A stretch of 64,000 nt of DNA from Lumbricus rubellus (GCA_945859605.1 OX243815.1:39295959-39359958), one strand, 5' to 3'. Shown: positions 50,295-61,800, numbered from the stretch's first letter. The notes: generated by a model from the sequence alone, not told the origin. Program-made: numbers and translations.

Positions 50295-50690
50295 CAGGGT
50301 GGCTAAAAAAAAATACCCCACCGGATAAAATGCAATATCTTCGCAACCCATTGACATTTTTCTACGAAAATTTTTCAATTTGTAGGGGAATGAATTTCCA
50401 ACAATCCCTGAAAGTTTCACTTTAAAATTTTTATGTTTTCAAAAGTTACAGCTGTTTAAACTTTCAATTCCGTTTTTTCGAATTTCCGTGGGAAAATTAA
50501 CGTCATTTGTTGATTTCCATGTAAAATAATATCACCTTTCACTGCCGCCTCAGGAATCCGTTTTACAGTTTATCGTAAAGTATGATGGGAGTGTACATTC
50601 CCTGCTTTAATACGAGCTCGAATTCTTTTTGTGAAACTCGGTATGGACTTGTTGATCGACTCCTCCGGCAACTTTTTTTTAGCCACCCTG
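50295..50690 (-). mobile_element. TA-flanked mariner-type element with transposase tail
   Basis: CAGGGTGGCTAAAAAAAA and TTTTTTTTAGCCACCCTG are inverted repeats, with TA on each side. On the minus strand near the right end the frame reads SINKSIPSFTKRIRARIKAG, similar to the C-terminal end of mariner/Tc1-type transposases (R-x-R-x-C/R-I-x-A-G). This suggests a deletion derivative retaining the 3' coding end. It begins 13 bases after the previous element. Confidence 0.75.
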
Positions 50691-50835
50691 TAGGTGTACA
50701 TACATGTACGTGTATTTGTATATAGTGTATACGTGTCTGTACTTCTTTCCGTTCCCTTGTATGTATTTTTGGAAATTATATGCATGCCGGCCTATGTATG
50801 CTCCCTGCATGGATATGCGTAACTTTCTATTGGGA

Positions 50836-52339
50836 CAGTGGTGTCCAGTCACCACTCACCACCAGTGTTATATCAGTTATGGCCTTTCATTTACAGTTTC
50901 AGTAACAGTTAACTTTTTCTGATTAAGATGCCGGTAACTGTAATTGACAAATTTTGTCAATTTTGTCAATTAGGCTACAGTTAGGCCTACGGTTAACTGT
51001 AGTCCGATTTTCAGTGTTCAGTTGTGGTTTTCGGTTTCATCTACAGCTTCATTTTCTAGTAGGCCTACTTTCAGATGTCCTGACTAACGACGTAAGGGAA
51101 AATAATTATCGTAATCTCGAGATTCCTGTGATCACAAGTATTCCAAAAAGTTCCAAGAAACATTTATGTAGCAAATCCGATTTAACGCATTGTCGGGCGG
51201 TCTGCTCTAAGAAAAAACCAACGTTTCAAATTAGCATAGGCCTACTGATACACTTTCGAGCACATTAATACCCACACTCCGAGAAAAGAACGCTCCATAT
51301 AGGCTATGTTTGTGTCTCTGGCGTAGATACAAGGTCTTCTGCTAAATGTGTCAGAGATTTATTGTATTGTATAAAAACATTTATAAAGAGATGGATAAGA
51401 ATTCTGTCGATCCAACCAGAAGGAACGCCCATGATAATCGAGACTAACAATGCAAACACAACAATGTCGTTTGAGCGTATTAAATTACACTAATAGTTTG
51501 ACTCGCGCAGTATAATTATTTTTCATCAGTCCGACTTCTAATTTGGCATGAATCATCTACATCAATGAGGCTCCAAGTAATTTTTATGAAAGATTTCATT
51601 TAATCAATTCAGCTTCTATTTCAACAATAACCGTATTTTTTATCAATTCAGATTCTATTCAGATAGCAACTCTTTTTCATCAATCCAGCTTCTACTTTCG
51701 CACGAATCATTCTCATCAATCAGGCTTCTATTTATGCAAGAATTCATTTAACCAACCCAGATTCTATTTCATCATTAACTGTTTTATCAATCCGACTTCT
51801 ATTGAAATAACAATTATTTTTCATCAGTCCAGCTCCATTTTCAGGAATGATGTTTTCATAAATCCCACTTCTAATGAACTAAAAATTATTTTAATCAATC
51901 CGACTTCTATTTAGCTTTCGTCAATCTAACTTGTATGCCATCGAAGCTAAATCTCATGCAATGGTGAATAATTTAGGCTACTTTTCTTGTAGTTGACGGT
52001 TTTTTAGCGGTTAGCGTCAACATTAATAGGCTAAATGGCAACATGAAATGAGCAGAGAAAACTGGCTGTTGACTAGAGTAGGTTTCCTCTAGAATTCAAA
52101 TGTAACAAAAGACAGACGTTGTATTTTATAGTTAAATGTTCAGGACCATACAGTTATACAGCTATTGTCTTTCAATATTTTCTGCTGCAGTTTTGTTATT
52201 CAGCATTTTTCATATTTCAGTTAGAGTTAACGGCCTAACAATTTTCAGTTATTTCGCTAATTCGGTTGTAGTTTCAGTTAATAGCAATAACACTGGTCAC
52301 CGCCACTTTTAGAAGTGGTGGTCATAGTCACCACCACTG
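50836..52339. mobile_element. 1.5-kb element with CAGTGGTG ends
   Basis: The left CAGTGGTGTCCAGTCACCAC ... CCAGTGTTAT and the right ATAACACTGGTCACC ... CACCACCACTG are inverted and of hAT type, but the flanking 8-mers do not match, so the boundary is tentative. The interior is non-coding and contains the degenerate tandem array at 51519-51935. Confidence 0.5.
51519..51935. repeat. Degenerate tandem array, TTTTCATCAATCCGACTTCTATT units
   Basis: About ten to eleven imperfect units of roughly 35-45 bp share a TCATCAATCCGACTTCTATTT core followed by a variable spacer. Both the unit sequence and the length drift, so this is an old array. Confidence 0.8.
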
Positions 52340-52495
52340 TTTGGTCATGCAAAACATTTCTTACGTAAACTCATTTGACAGTCTACCGCACACGCTATTC
52401 ATAATTATGCCTACATCGCAATGGTAGCAATGTTGAAAGGGTCAGCATGTGCACTGTCCAAGCTGTCTGACAGTCCTTACATGCATATGTGTGGC

Positions 52496-52810
52496 ATCAT
52501 TCATTCATTCATTCATTAGGTGCATTTATATAGCGCCTCTTCAAGGGGCTACTCAGAGGCGCTCCCAAACTCGGCGCGATCAAATAAAACTATCTTAAGG
52601 TGAGAGAGGAAAGGATGAGAAGGATTTGTACAAAGAGAGCGGAGGGTCAGAGGAAGACCATTCCAGGTTGAGGGTCCTACCACCGAGAAAGCACGGTTCT
52701 GCATAGTGGAAGTACGAGCTAAAGGAACTGAGAGCAGACTTTGTTCAGTCGAACGAAGGGAGCGGAAATGGTGAGAACTAGAAGTAGGGCCAAATTCTTG
52801 CATAGGGCCT
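52496..52810 (-). mobile_element. LINE 3' end with ORF2 C-terminus
   Basis: The minus-strand frame 52803-52549 encodes RSTEQSLLSVPLARTSTMQN, RAFSVVGPSTWNGLPLTLRS, F-L-S-H-L-K-x3-F and stops. This is the usual C-terminal tail of non-LTR retrotransposon ORF2. It is followed by GGGAGCGCCTCTGAGTAGCC, GGCGCTATATAAATGCACC and a (TGAA)n tail. Truncated at the 5' end. Confidence 0.8.
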
Positions 52811-53159
52811 AATTAGGTTAAGTCGTCGCTAGACTTGACACTACCAAATCAAGTTTCTACAAATGGTAAAATTATCAAATATTTTGAGAGAAATGTGAGC
52901 ATGAACATGTAGATACTGTTCTGCTTTGCATGTGACCTGAAGGGGCGGACAAAGCATAGGTCTATGCATACTAAATTCGTATTTGGGAAGGGAGAAAGGA
53001 AGGCGAGGGGAGAGAAGGATTGAAAGAGTAGGCCTATAGTGAGCTAGAGGAATAGTCGTCGCCGCTATCTGGGGAAAAGTTACGCCTAAGACTTGGATAG
53101 CTCGGCAAAGGCGATCTTCGCGTACGGCGAATGAGAACCCGTTTCGGTGCCTGCGCTTT

Positions 53160-53515
53160 CCCAGTGGCCGGTGCACATGTCATGAAATAAAGTCTTCCCC
53201 GCTGCAAAGTCTCTCCCCAAAAGAGTCTCTCCCTGGCTAAAACTCTGTATTTGAAGAAATTTTCTGATAAAAAAGTATGTATACGTTCTTGCAAAAATAA
53301 TTTAACAACCTAAACTAACCGTTAAATGTGCTCATCTATAGCCTAAGTGTTATGCGATTGTAGCCCAATTTCACGCTGAACGGGGAGGCTAAGAATATAA
53401 TCTTTGGGGGCGAATTTATTCTGAAACAGATTCGCCGGGGAGGAATCTATTTCGAAATAAAGTCTCTGAGAAGACTTTTGGGGAGAAGACTCTGTCACTG
53501 GACACCGGCCCCAGA
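53160..53515. mobile_element. Possible inverted-repeat element with AAAGTCTC arrays
   Basis: GGCCGGTG at about 53165 and CACCGGCC at about 53500 are inverted. Inside each, AAGTCTTCCCC / AAGTCTCTCCCC-type motifs or their complements recur (53190-53235, 53390-53490). The terminal repeat is short and imperfect, with no target duplication, so this is tentative. The gene-like ORFs over it have no domain. Confidence 0.35.
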
Positions 53516-53902
53516 TATTATAGGAACAGTCTTTCTCCCGCCCTGCGAGCGGCTGACTCATGCGTTCCGTTCTAATCTGGACTCAAGATATAATTATTTT
53601 GTAGGGCATATATATCCTGCTGTTAGTAGTATGTGAGGTGCCCTTGTACAGTATGACTTTGTTACGGCGCCGCATAAATCGTCATGTTAATATCATTCTT
53701 ATTATTACAGAGGATCGATGTACTTGTGTTGCTGTTCTAAACTCAACGAAACCTTTCAGTCAAAAATTCATAGGCCTATGACTTTAATCAGCAGTAAGCC
53801 TAGTTGGCAACAGAAAATTTAATGAAAATTTCAATCCCTGTGTCATTTAACAGAGTTCCAGCTCAAAACAAATAGAACAAGAATTTTTGCGATGTCATTA
53901 AG

Positions 53903-54112
53903 TTTCCGTAAAGTCCTTTTCGGCTGATTTTCCGGATGATTTACGGTGGTGGAACGGTTCCGCATGGTTCCGGCGTGTCAAATCTGTAATTGCAGACCTG
54001 CTTCGTGAAGTGGAACACCAAGTCTGTGAAAATAAAACAGACATAAGTGATCAAGCACTAGTAAAACCATTGATGCTGGAACAAACAAACAAAACCGCAG
54101 AAATCAATGAAC
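53903..54112 (+). CDS. Unassigned coding-like exon
   Basis: An open frame without ATG runs from after a stop at 53899. It encodes FSADFPDDLRWWNGSAWFRR, VKSVIADLLREVEHQVCENK and TDISDQALVKPLMLEQTNKT. It reaches a good donor, GAAC|GTATGT, at 54113; without splicing it stops 15 bases later at TAG. Its composition (charged and aliphatic residues, helical, two Trp) differs from the repeat ORFs nearby. The AG at 53901-53902 could be an acceptor but has a weak pyrimidine tract. I do not recognise the protein. It lies 230 bases upstream of the retroelement, so it could be an exon of a host gene that the element now interrupts, or a relic. Confidence 0.4.
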
Positions 54113-55864
54113 GTATGTCACTGTTGAGCTAGAGGCTGAACCATTGGATGTTGGGCTACTGGCCATGTAGTACATGTCGATGAAAATAGTAAGACTACAT
54201 TTTTTAATCCTGTACTTTTTATAGGTTTGTCTGGCGTATTCGTCGATTGCCTGGATTTGCACTCAATGCAGGTTTCTCAATGTGCGATATAAATAGTAAG
54301 TTTGGCATGCCCGTATAGTATGATTAGTTTCAATAAGTGCTGATAGTGTCGCGACTGGATAACCAGACGCTACGGATTTGATTTCTGGGTGCCATATATA
54401 TATTTTTGGATCTGTTGTGGTTTGATAATTACATATATATATATATATTATAATATTATTATTTTTGAGCTGCATTCGGTGACCTAGATAATATTGGTGA
54501 CCTAGATCTTAACGTTGAGAGCGTGTTTGATACGAGTCGCCGACAGAGATGACGTAAGCGGTCGCCATAGCTACCAGATTATTGATCGCTTCTTGCATAC
54601 GCTCAGCGAATGGAGGGTCGGCCGAAAAGGAGGAAGAGGAGTCGGCCGATATGACAGACGCAGTGCCAGAACAGTACAGATAAACGGATAGGCAGACGGA
54701 CGGAGCGATACACTCTGCTGGCCGGCTGCGTGTAGTTTGTGCATGCAGCATAGGCTCCTGTGTGGGTATTTTCCATCACGCCGGGTCACGCTGCCCCTGC
54801 GTGATCACCGCGTGGCAGCGCATGCGCAGTAGCTCGCGTCCTACGTCACTCGAGGCCGATATAGAAGAAGATCGCGCAACCGAGGCAGTCGTGACCGAGT
54901 CTTCAAGGAGTAAAGACATATTATTGGCAAGAAATATTAAGATTCAAACTGAGGGTTTTTATTGAAGTGAAGCCAGATTTTAGTGGCGCTGCATTAGTTA
55001 CTGCTTAAGTGCGACTCTCGATGATAAAGTGTTAGGTTCGAAGCCGGATTGTATTCGAAGTAAGGCCAGGAATTAGTGCCGCTGTATTATTTTCTGCATC
55101 GTCACATGGAGTGACTCATTCTGAGCGTCGAATCGTCAACGTGGTGATTGGAGCTGCGCATTTTCACGGCGGTTCATTCTTGGAATTAAGCCTACCGCGT
55201 CAGACTTCTGTTCTCCGGTTCGCTGGAGCGACATCTGTTCGGTTTACTTGGAAATATTCACCAAGTGGTTATTTTCTGCATTTGTGGCCCAAGTGGCGTC
55301 AATTTGTTATTTTAATCGCGAAGTGGATCACGCATTCTAGTCGCGCCATCTCGGTTCTAGCGTCAAACCTGCGTTGGTCTTCGTTGGTTTCTTCCGGAGC
55401 TTCACCGTCGACGTCCCCAATATTCTTCGACGCTTTCCTGGATTCGTCGCACTCTTTGTCGTCACCCTTCGCACTTCGCCTGCTTTGTCCCTTGTCTTCG
55501 GATATCAGGTACAGTCTAGTTAAAAGGGTATAATGCGACGGGCGGTGTAGAAATATTGGGCGGACTGGAAATTCTTTCATGCACTTGAGAGCTAAATTGG
55601 GGATAAAAGTTAGACATACTCCGATCTAGGGTGTTTGCATTGACCGGTATAATTATATTTCATTGAATTGACTTGCATAATTATATTTCTGAGCATTGAC
55701 TTGCATAATTACATTTTCTTTCTACATTGTGCTCAATGTCTGAATTGCACCGAATAATATTTGATAATCTTTGTCTTCAAGATTGATAAGAAATACTAAT
55801 TAAACCTTCGGATTTAATTCTTGCTAGTCTTAGGAAGTGAAATTATCGAAACTTATATAGCGCC

Positions 55865-58855
55865 ATGGAGCAGAGCAGAACGTCGACCCCCTCGCAACCT
55901 TCCAGACCACCGTCTGCATTTGAGATGGGAATACTGCTAGAGGCAATGCAAACAAACGCTAAATCTATAAAAACCAATGTGGAAGAGGCGATTTCCTCAG
56001 TCCGAAATGACGTTCAGGCTACACAGGATGCAATACAGATTAACGCTAGGTATACACAAGATGCTATCTCCGCGGTAGAAACTAATGTTACAGATTTTAT
56101 CTTTGTTGTCCAAGCTGATGCTGAAGAGGCCATTGCCTCAGTACAAAATAACCTTAGGGAAGCGCTGACGGAAGTCATGGCGCGTATTGAACGATTAGAA
56201 TCGCCCATACCAACACATAAACCTGTTGTGAGTTCGAACTCTGGTACCTGTACCACTGCAAGTACTGCAGACGCGCCTTACCATTCGACCATCGGCCTGG
56301 AAGAGAGTTCGGGCGCTAGGCCCAAGGACTTTGCCCTACCGCCTAACCCTGGTATATTGAGAAGGAGCGAGCGACTGCTGAGTAAAGCTCCGGGTTCATA
56401 CAAAGAGGTAGGAGCCCGAGAGGCTTGGCCGCCTCAGACCAGACAAGGTTCGAATCCGGGAGCTACCGCCTCCCTTCCTCCCTCTATCTCTTTAGACTAT
56501 GACTCACAACAGTACGCGGTCCCCTCACGCGTTGGACCGGAAGTGGCGACTCCGGGAGTGTCGATGGGGGCGGGCGTTACAATTGGTCCCAGTCAGTGGG
56601 GTCGAATTAGTTCTAGAGATTTTGACGAGGAAGAGGAAACGGAAAATGCCGGAAGAAGGGAAACTGCATTATCTTTTGAAAGAAGGAAGGAAAGGGAATT
56701 TTCTGATAATGTAGAGATTATGTCTGATGATGGTAGCATAGACATTGAAGTTAGCAAAATAATGGAATCTAGACCTAAAACTGTGAAAATAATTGATAAA
56801 AGAATGCAAACAGCTCAGCAATCGGAGTTTAGAGATTTTGAAATAAATAAACCGATCGCTAATAATAATTTGCGGGAGGGGGGTGATAAGGTCGATCCAA
56901 TTCATTTGACCTCTTCATCACCCATCTACGGCGCTTACTCTCGACTTGATCCACGATGGAGGATGCAAGAACCGTTCGTATACCCGGATCAGCCAAGAAC
57001 GGAAGTGACGGCAAATCGCGTCGACGCTTTCCAATCAACGTCGGGAATGCCGACCTATCACTCCGTGCCCAACTACGATGGGCTGGTTACTTCGACCATG
57101 GTTGGTCGAGACTACACGCGACCCGACCTTCGACCCGATCTTCGACCTGGTCCAGTGGCAACTACAGCGGGTGACTGGATGCAACCGAGCGCACACCCTG
57201 AGCATCCATACGTGTCATTTATGGCTGCTCCGAACTACGCTCCGAACTATGCTCCGAACTATGCTCCGAACGCGCTGTACAACAGCATCGACAACCGGAT
57301 GTGGCTCGATCCGCTTCGCTGTCTCAACCCGCCTCGAACCAGCGACGTCGCCTTTCCTCGGTGGCCGACCGTCGTGGAGTCGGCAAGGATGAACTCATGT
57401 CTCGGTGCTCAGAATTTTGGATTTAGCCGTGACGTCGAACTGCCTCGTCAAGCGCTTCTGAAACCGACGTTCCTGAATAAAATCGAAACAACTGGAGACG
57501 ACAAAGCGACAATGTCTGCGGTTGGTGAAATGAAGGTGCTGCCGCCTGTCAACGCTTACGTCGGTCCTATCAGATCAGTTCCCATGACATCAGTTGCGAC
57601 ACAGACCACACCTGGTGACTGGGAACTTCCGATGAGTAGCATTCGTGGAACGAGCAAGGAACCGGAACCGACCCCCTCTACGACAGTTAAAGCGGCTGAG
57701 GTCAAATCGTCGTCGGCTTGGCCTCCTAGACAAAAGCAATGGACGAAACTCGGTTCTTTCAGCGGAAGGACCGATGTGGAGGTGTTCTTGCGCAAATTCG
57801 CCGTCTGCGCAAGGAACAACGGTTGGACGGACGAAGAGAAATTAGACCAACTGGTGGTTTCCTTGGTGGAACCGGCGACCCATTTACTGGCCGAATCTGA
57901 CAGCTTGGATACATGGACGGCGTTGGTCCAGCGACTTCGAGAACGGTACGGTAGCGCCGAGCAGCAGACCCTGTTCCAGACGCAACTTAGCACCCGAAAG
58001 CAGAAAAGCGACGAAGACATGGGAGTATTAATTGATGACGTTCGACTTTTGTCTTCGCGAGCGTATCCTGGTGCTTCGACAGCTCACCGTGAAGCCATTG
58101 CCATTCGGGCATTCGTGGATGCCTTGAGCGACCGAAATCTCGCGCTGAAGACCCGTGAGCGAGAACCTAAATCGCTCGATGAAGCCTACAAGGTAGCTAT
58201 GAGATTGGATAGCTATCAGAAAGCAGAAGTCGGTGGCCATGAACAGCACGAACGACGACATGGACGGGTCAACGCTGTTAAAGAAAACGAGGATCCGATA
58301 GTGGTAGACCTGAAACGGCAGATGGAGAGGATGAATGGAGAAATAGAGCAATTAAAGAAAGGGCAACAACCGGTGTCGGCGCCTCAATACAGAGACAATA
58401 TTCGCGGGTCGTGGAGAGATCAGAACGGTTCAAACGGAAATGGTTGGTCGAACGGTAACGGAAATAACTGGCGGAATAACCAACGCTGTTCGATCTGTAA
58501 CAGAATAGGCCATTTGAGTTCCGTCTGCTGGTACCGACAGGCGGCGGGACCGGAAGTTGGACGATCTGAGCGAAGATGTTACGAATGTCACCGGATTACA
58601 AATCATGTCGCGCGGGACTGTCCATTTCGGCAGCAGCAACAGAATCCACCTGGCGACAATCCCGATCGACCGGTGGCCGATAATCAGGACAACCCTAGCA
58701 CTGGTCGTGTGTTCGCCGTACGCGCGCCCACCCCAGATCATCTCCAGGACCGGTTGGATCGGTGGGAACAGTACGCACCACTGGAGGGGCGCCGCTGGGT
58801 CAGTATGAGCGACAAAGCTCCTCGGTTGAAGTCTTGTCCGCTACCCGATGGGTAG
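55865..58855 (+). CDS. gag: Retroelement Gag-like protein, intact 996 residues
   Basis: A single uninterrupted ORF. Residues about 1-115 are heptad-like with repeated EEAISSVxNDV segments (predicted coiled coil). Residues 120-610 are low-complexity and hydrophilic, including three NYAP repeats near 57230-57270. Residues about 619-795 match a Ty3-type capsid region: W-T-K-L-G-S-F-S-G-R-T-D, FLRKFAVCARNNGWTDEEKL, W-T-A-L-V-Q-R-L-R-E-R-Y-G, F-V-D-A-L-S-D. Two zinc knuckles follow: CSICNRIGHLSSVC (875-888, CX2CX4HX4C) and CYECHRITNHVARDC (905-919, CX2CX5HX4C). The family role is assembly of particles around element RNA. There is no pol fusion or frameshift pol. The long N-terminal extension is larger than typical Ty3 Gags. 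The ATG follows TATATAGCGCC and is the first in frame. Several other-frame ORFs within it are shadows. Confidence 0.9.
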   Translation: MEQSRTSTPSQPSRPPSAFEMGILLEAMQTNAKSIKTNVEEAISSVRNDVQATQDAIQINARYTQDAISAVETNVTDFIFVVQADAEEAIASVQNNLREALTEVMARIERLESPIPTHKPVVSSNSGTCTTASTADAPYHSTIGLEESSGARPKDFALPPNPGILRRSERLLSKAPGSYKEVGAREAWPPQTRQGSNPGATASLPPSISLDYDSQQYAVPSRVGPEVATPGVSMGAGVTIGPSQWGRISSRDFDEEEETENAGRRETALSFERRKEREFSDNVEIMSDDGSIDIEVSKIMESRPKTVKIIDKRMQTAQQSEFRDFEINKPIANNNLREGGDKVDPIHLTSSSPIYGAYSRLDPRWRMQEPFVYPDQPRTEVTANRVDAFQSTSGMPTYHSVPNYDGLVTSTMVGRDYTRPDLRPDLRPGPVATTAGDWMQPSAHPEHPYVSFMAAPNYAPNYAPNYAPNALYNSIDNRMWLDPLRCLNPPRTSDVAFPRWPTVVESARMNSCLGAQNFGFSRDVELPRQALLKPTFLNKIETTGDDKATMSAVGEMKVLPPVNAYVGPIRSVPMTSVATQTTPGDWELPMSSIRGTSKEPEPTPSTTVKAAEVKSSSAWPPRQKQWTKLGSFSGRTDVEVFLRKFAVCARNNGWTDEEKLDQLVVSLVEPATHLLAESDSLDTWTALVQRLRERYGSAEQQTLFQTQLSTRKQKSDEDMGVLIDDVRLLSSRAYPGASTAHREAIAIRAFVDALSDRNLALKTREREPKSLDEAYKVAMRLDSYQKAEVGGHEQHERRHGRVNAVKENEDPIVVDLKRQMERMNGEIEQLKKGQQPVSAPQYRDNIRGSWRDQNGSNGNGWSNGNGNNWRNNQRCSICNRIGHLSSVCWYRQAAGPEVGRSERRCYECHRITNHVARDCPFRQQQQNPPGDNPDRPVADNQDNPSTGRVFAVRAPTPDHLQDRLDRWEQYAPLEGRRWVSMSDKAPRLKSCPLPDG

Positions 58856-61800
58856 AACTGACGGTCAACTGACTGACCTTTGTGGTGACCGTTTAATGGC
58901 GGATATTCTGAATGCAGAAGCATCTGTAACGTTGGTTTATTTCGATTCTGATGAAAATGATTTATTTCTTACATGTAATGGTTTTACATGTTGTCTGGTT
59001 ACTGTGCAATGACTGTAATGTGGTATTGTAGCTTGATTGAAATGTGTGTGACATTGCATAGATTAATATTTGTATTGTATTGCATTGTGACGAGGGACAG
59101 TTGTTTTATTATTGCATCAGATGATATATATTGTGTGGCGCTATATAAATAGTTGGCGCTATATGAATGATTTTTGACCTGAGGAGATATATTAGAATGA
59201 TTAAGATTGCTCATTTTTAATCAGCTGTGATGGTAAGAATAATGATAGGCTGATGTTGAGATATTGTGAGGCAAGAATTACATTAAGCCTATGTTTTGCT
59301 GCATATATATGGCATGATTAGTGAATTATTTGGTTTAAGAATAATAATAACAGATTAACTCAGTTAAATTCGATGCAGCAGTAGGCCTACATAAGATTTT
59401 TAATTAGTCGTGAGCATAGCAGATATATAATAATAAATGATAGAGGCATCATTGATGATTTAAAATGGCGCTATATAAAAATTCTAGAGGCCCTTCGTGT
59501 AATATTGTAGCATTCGCAGCGATATAATTACATATATAGTTTGCATTGATAATGTTGAGACATGGGCCTATACTATGTCCTGTCTTGTTGGAGTGACCTA
59601 TATATTCTGCCTTGTTCAGCTGTGGTGATTGTAAACTGTACATAGTGCACGGCGCCATATAAATATATTTTAAGCCTAGAGTACACACGGTTATAATATT
59701 AAATTGTAGGCTTATATCTGGAAGGGCGCCATATAATTAAATTATAGGCTTAAAGTAGGCCTATAAGTGATAATAATATTATACTGTGATTAACTGCTGA
59801 GGGGCCTATATAATGTGTAGATACAGATTTTATTAATAATACATAGCTGTCTTGAATGGTATAAATGGGTATAGGCCTATATATATGTTCTTAGTTCAAA
59901 AATAATAATAAGAATTAGCACAGATAAACTGGAGTGGATAATATTATATTATTTTGTTTGGCTTATATAGGCCTAATTAATATATATCGGCCGGAGCCCT
60001 ACATAACAGCTGTACTGACTCCGGTTGTGTATTAAACCGGTAGGAGGAGGATTATAGATATATAATATCTGCTTATAATAATATTGAGGCTTAAATGATT
60101 ATATATAAATTGATAGGCTGTTGATAAACCGCTGCTTCTATGAATAATTCAGCCGCAATGTTTACATCGAAGGCCTAGAATAAATATATGGTGACATAAG
60201 CGTTGGCAGGACGAATCGTAGGCTACAACGATGGCCTATAATTAATCCCGCAAGACACATTTAGAGTCGAATTGTGGATCTGTTAATGTTTATATTAATT
60301 TTATTATTAATCGGTCTGCAAGGGTTTTAAGGCGATGCAGGAATGACCTAAGTTTCAGTTTGTTTATATGGACTGGTGTGTATATATTGTGGTTATGCGA
60401 CTTTAACGTGTACGCTGTGTACGTATCTATATTTGGACCAGCGTACGTGTCAATGAGTACAAGCTTATTTAGCGCCCGCTTGTGGGTGACGCGATATTTG
60501 CATGTCGTGGGAAGGTAGATTTCATTTTGACGGGTGGCCTACGGACTTATCCACGCCTCTGCAGATATTATTGCAGTCGGCGGGGGAGGCGATGCGCTTA
60601 CCCTAAGTTCAAAAGGAAGCCGACGACGTCGGCCAATGATTCTTCCCAGGCGTGTATGATCTTGTGTGTGGCCTGTTTAACGCATACGATTAAATGATAG
60701 ACTGAGGAAATGAAGAGTATAGATACACTATATTCATGCTAAGTTAACACATAATATTATGATTAAAATATAGACGTAAAATAAGAAGACTGTGAATTAA
60801 TAATAATAGTATATAGATTCGTGCATGGTCTGTAGGCTTAATTTTTAGTTTTATAATCATGATGAGCCTCTGATAATTACAGACATAGGCTATATAGTGA
60901 GCGAGATTACAGGGTAACCTGGTACTTTAGTGTAAATTGCACTATATTAAGTTGGCCTAACTACGCTTATGTTACCGTAAGTGTTCTGTGCATTGGCTAA
61001 TGGAGCCTATTAATTAATTAAAATTAACATTACTAGGACGGAAAGCGTTACGCTGCTAGTAGGCCTATTAAAGGTGCTATTGTTAGAGCAGGCCTATACC
61101 TAGGCCTATATTAAGATTACGCTATGTGGAGCCTTCGATGGTAAATTTTGATAATGGCAGACACAGTTATATTTAGCTACGAGTTAGGCCTACTTAGAGA
61201 CGGAAGCTGTGTGCTCTGACGTTATAAGCTGAGTTGAAACCTAGACGGGGTCCTGCTCTGATATGATAGCAGTGTGGCTTCGTTAGATAATAATCTGCCT
61301 TTTAGTGATATTAATGAGTACGAGACTCAGAGGTCTTGTTATAACATTGACGTGGCTTGGCTTAAGGTGAAACTGTTTGGTTATACCACAGCGATAAACC
61401 TATAGAAGTCTAGCAATATGACGTCATGTGTGATATAATATGGTATAATGTGGGCCTAATGGTGTGACTGGTTAAACTGCTGTCTGTAAATTAGGTTGAA
61501 GTTTACCATTGAATATTCTGCATAATATTGAACTGAAGGAGGCTTACAATAAAAATGGACTTATATATAAGCTTATAAATGTTTACACTTTCTACGGAAC
61601 TCGTAGCACCGGCGCTACATAAACGCAGTGACTCTTATTGATATTGAAATGACAATTTATGCTGAACTGTGAATTCGGTTGATTGCTATTGCTTAACGAT
61701 GTTCGTTTCTGCTGTTATAATAATTTTATTGTGCATTGCATATTTTTGCGTTATGCATTTAATTTCAAACTTTTAAAGTTAAAATCGGAGTATGACCTTA

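Noticed and set aside
53965..54006. Apparent antistasin-like peptide (C-x2-C-x-C-R-P-A) in frame with TGTAATTGCAGACCTGCT
   Set aside because: Only about ten codons before a stop, and another frame over the same bases is longer and more coding-like; the likeness to gene A is probably chance.
54509..55580. Leader ORFs of the retroelement (54509-54751 minus, 55111-55533 plus, 55299-55580 minus), duplicated at 62030-63101
   Set aside because: Their exact duplication only reflects the tandem repeat. Overlapping ORFs occur on both strands, none has a known domain, and the region is LTR/leader.
56669..58741. Antisense and other-frame ORFs within gag (for example 57556-58020 minus, 154 residues)
   Set aside because: Shadows of the 996-codon gag frame; no independent features.
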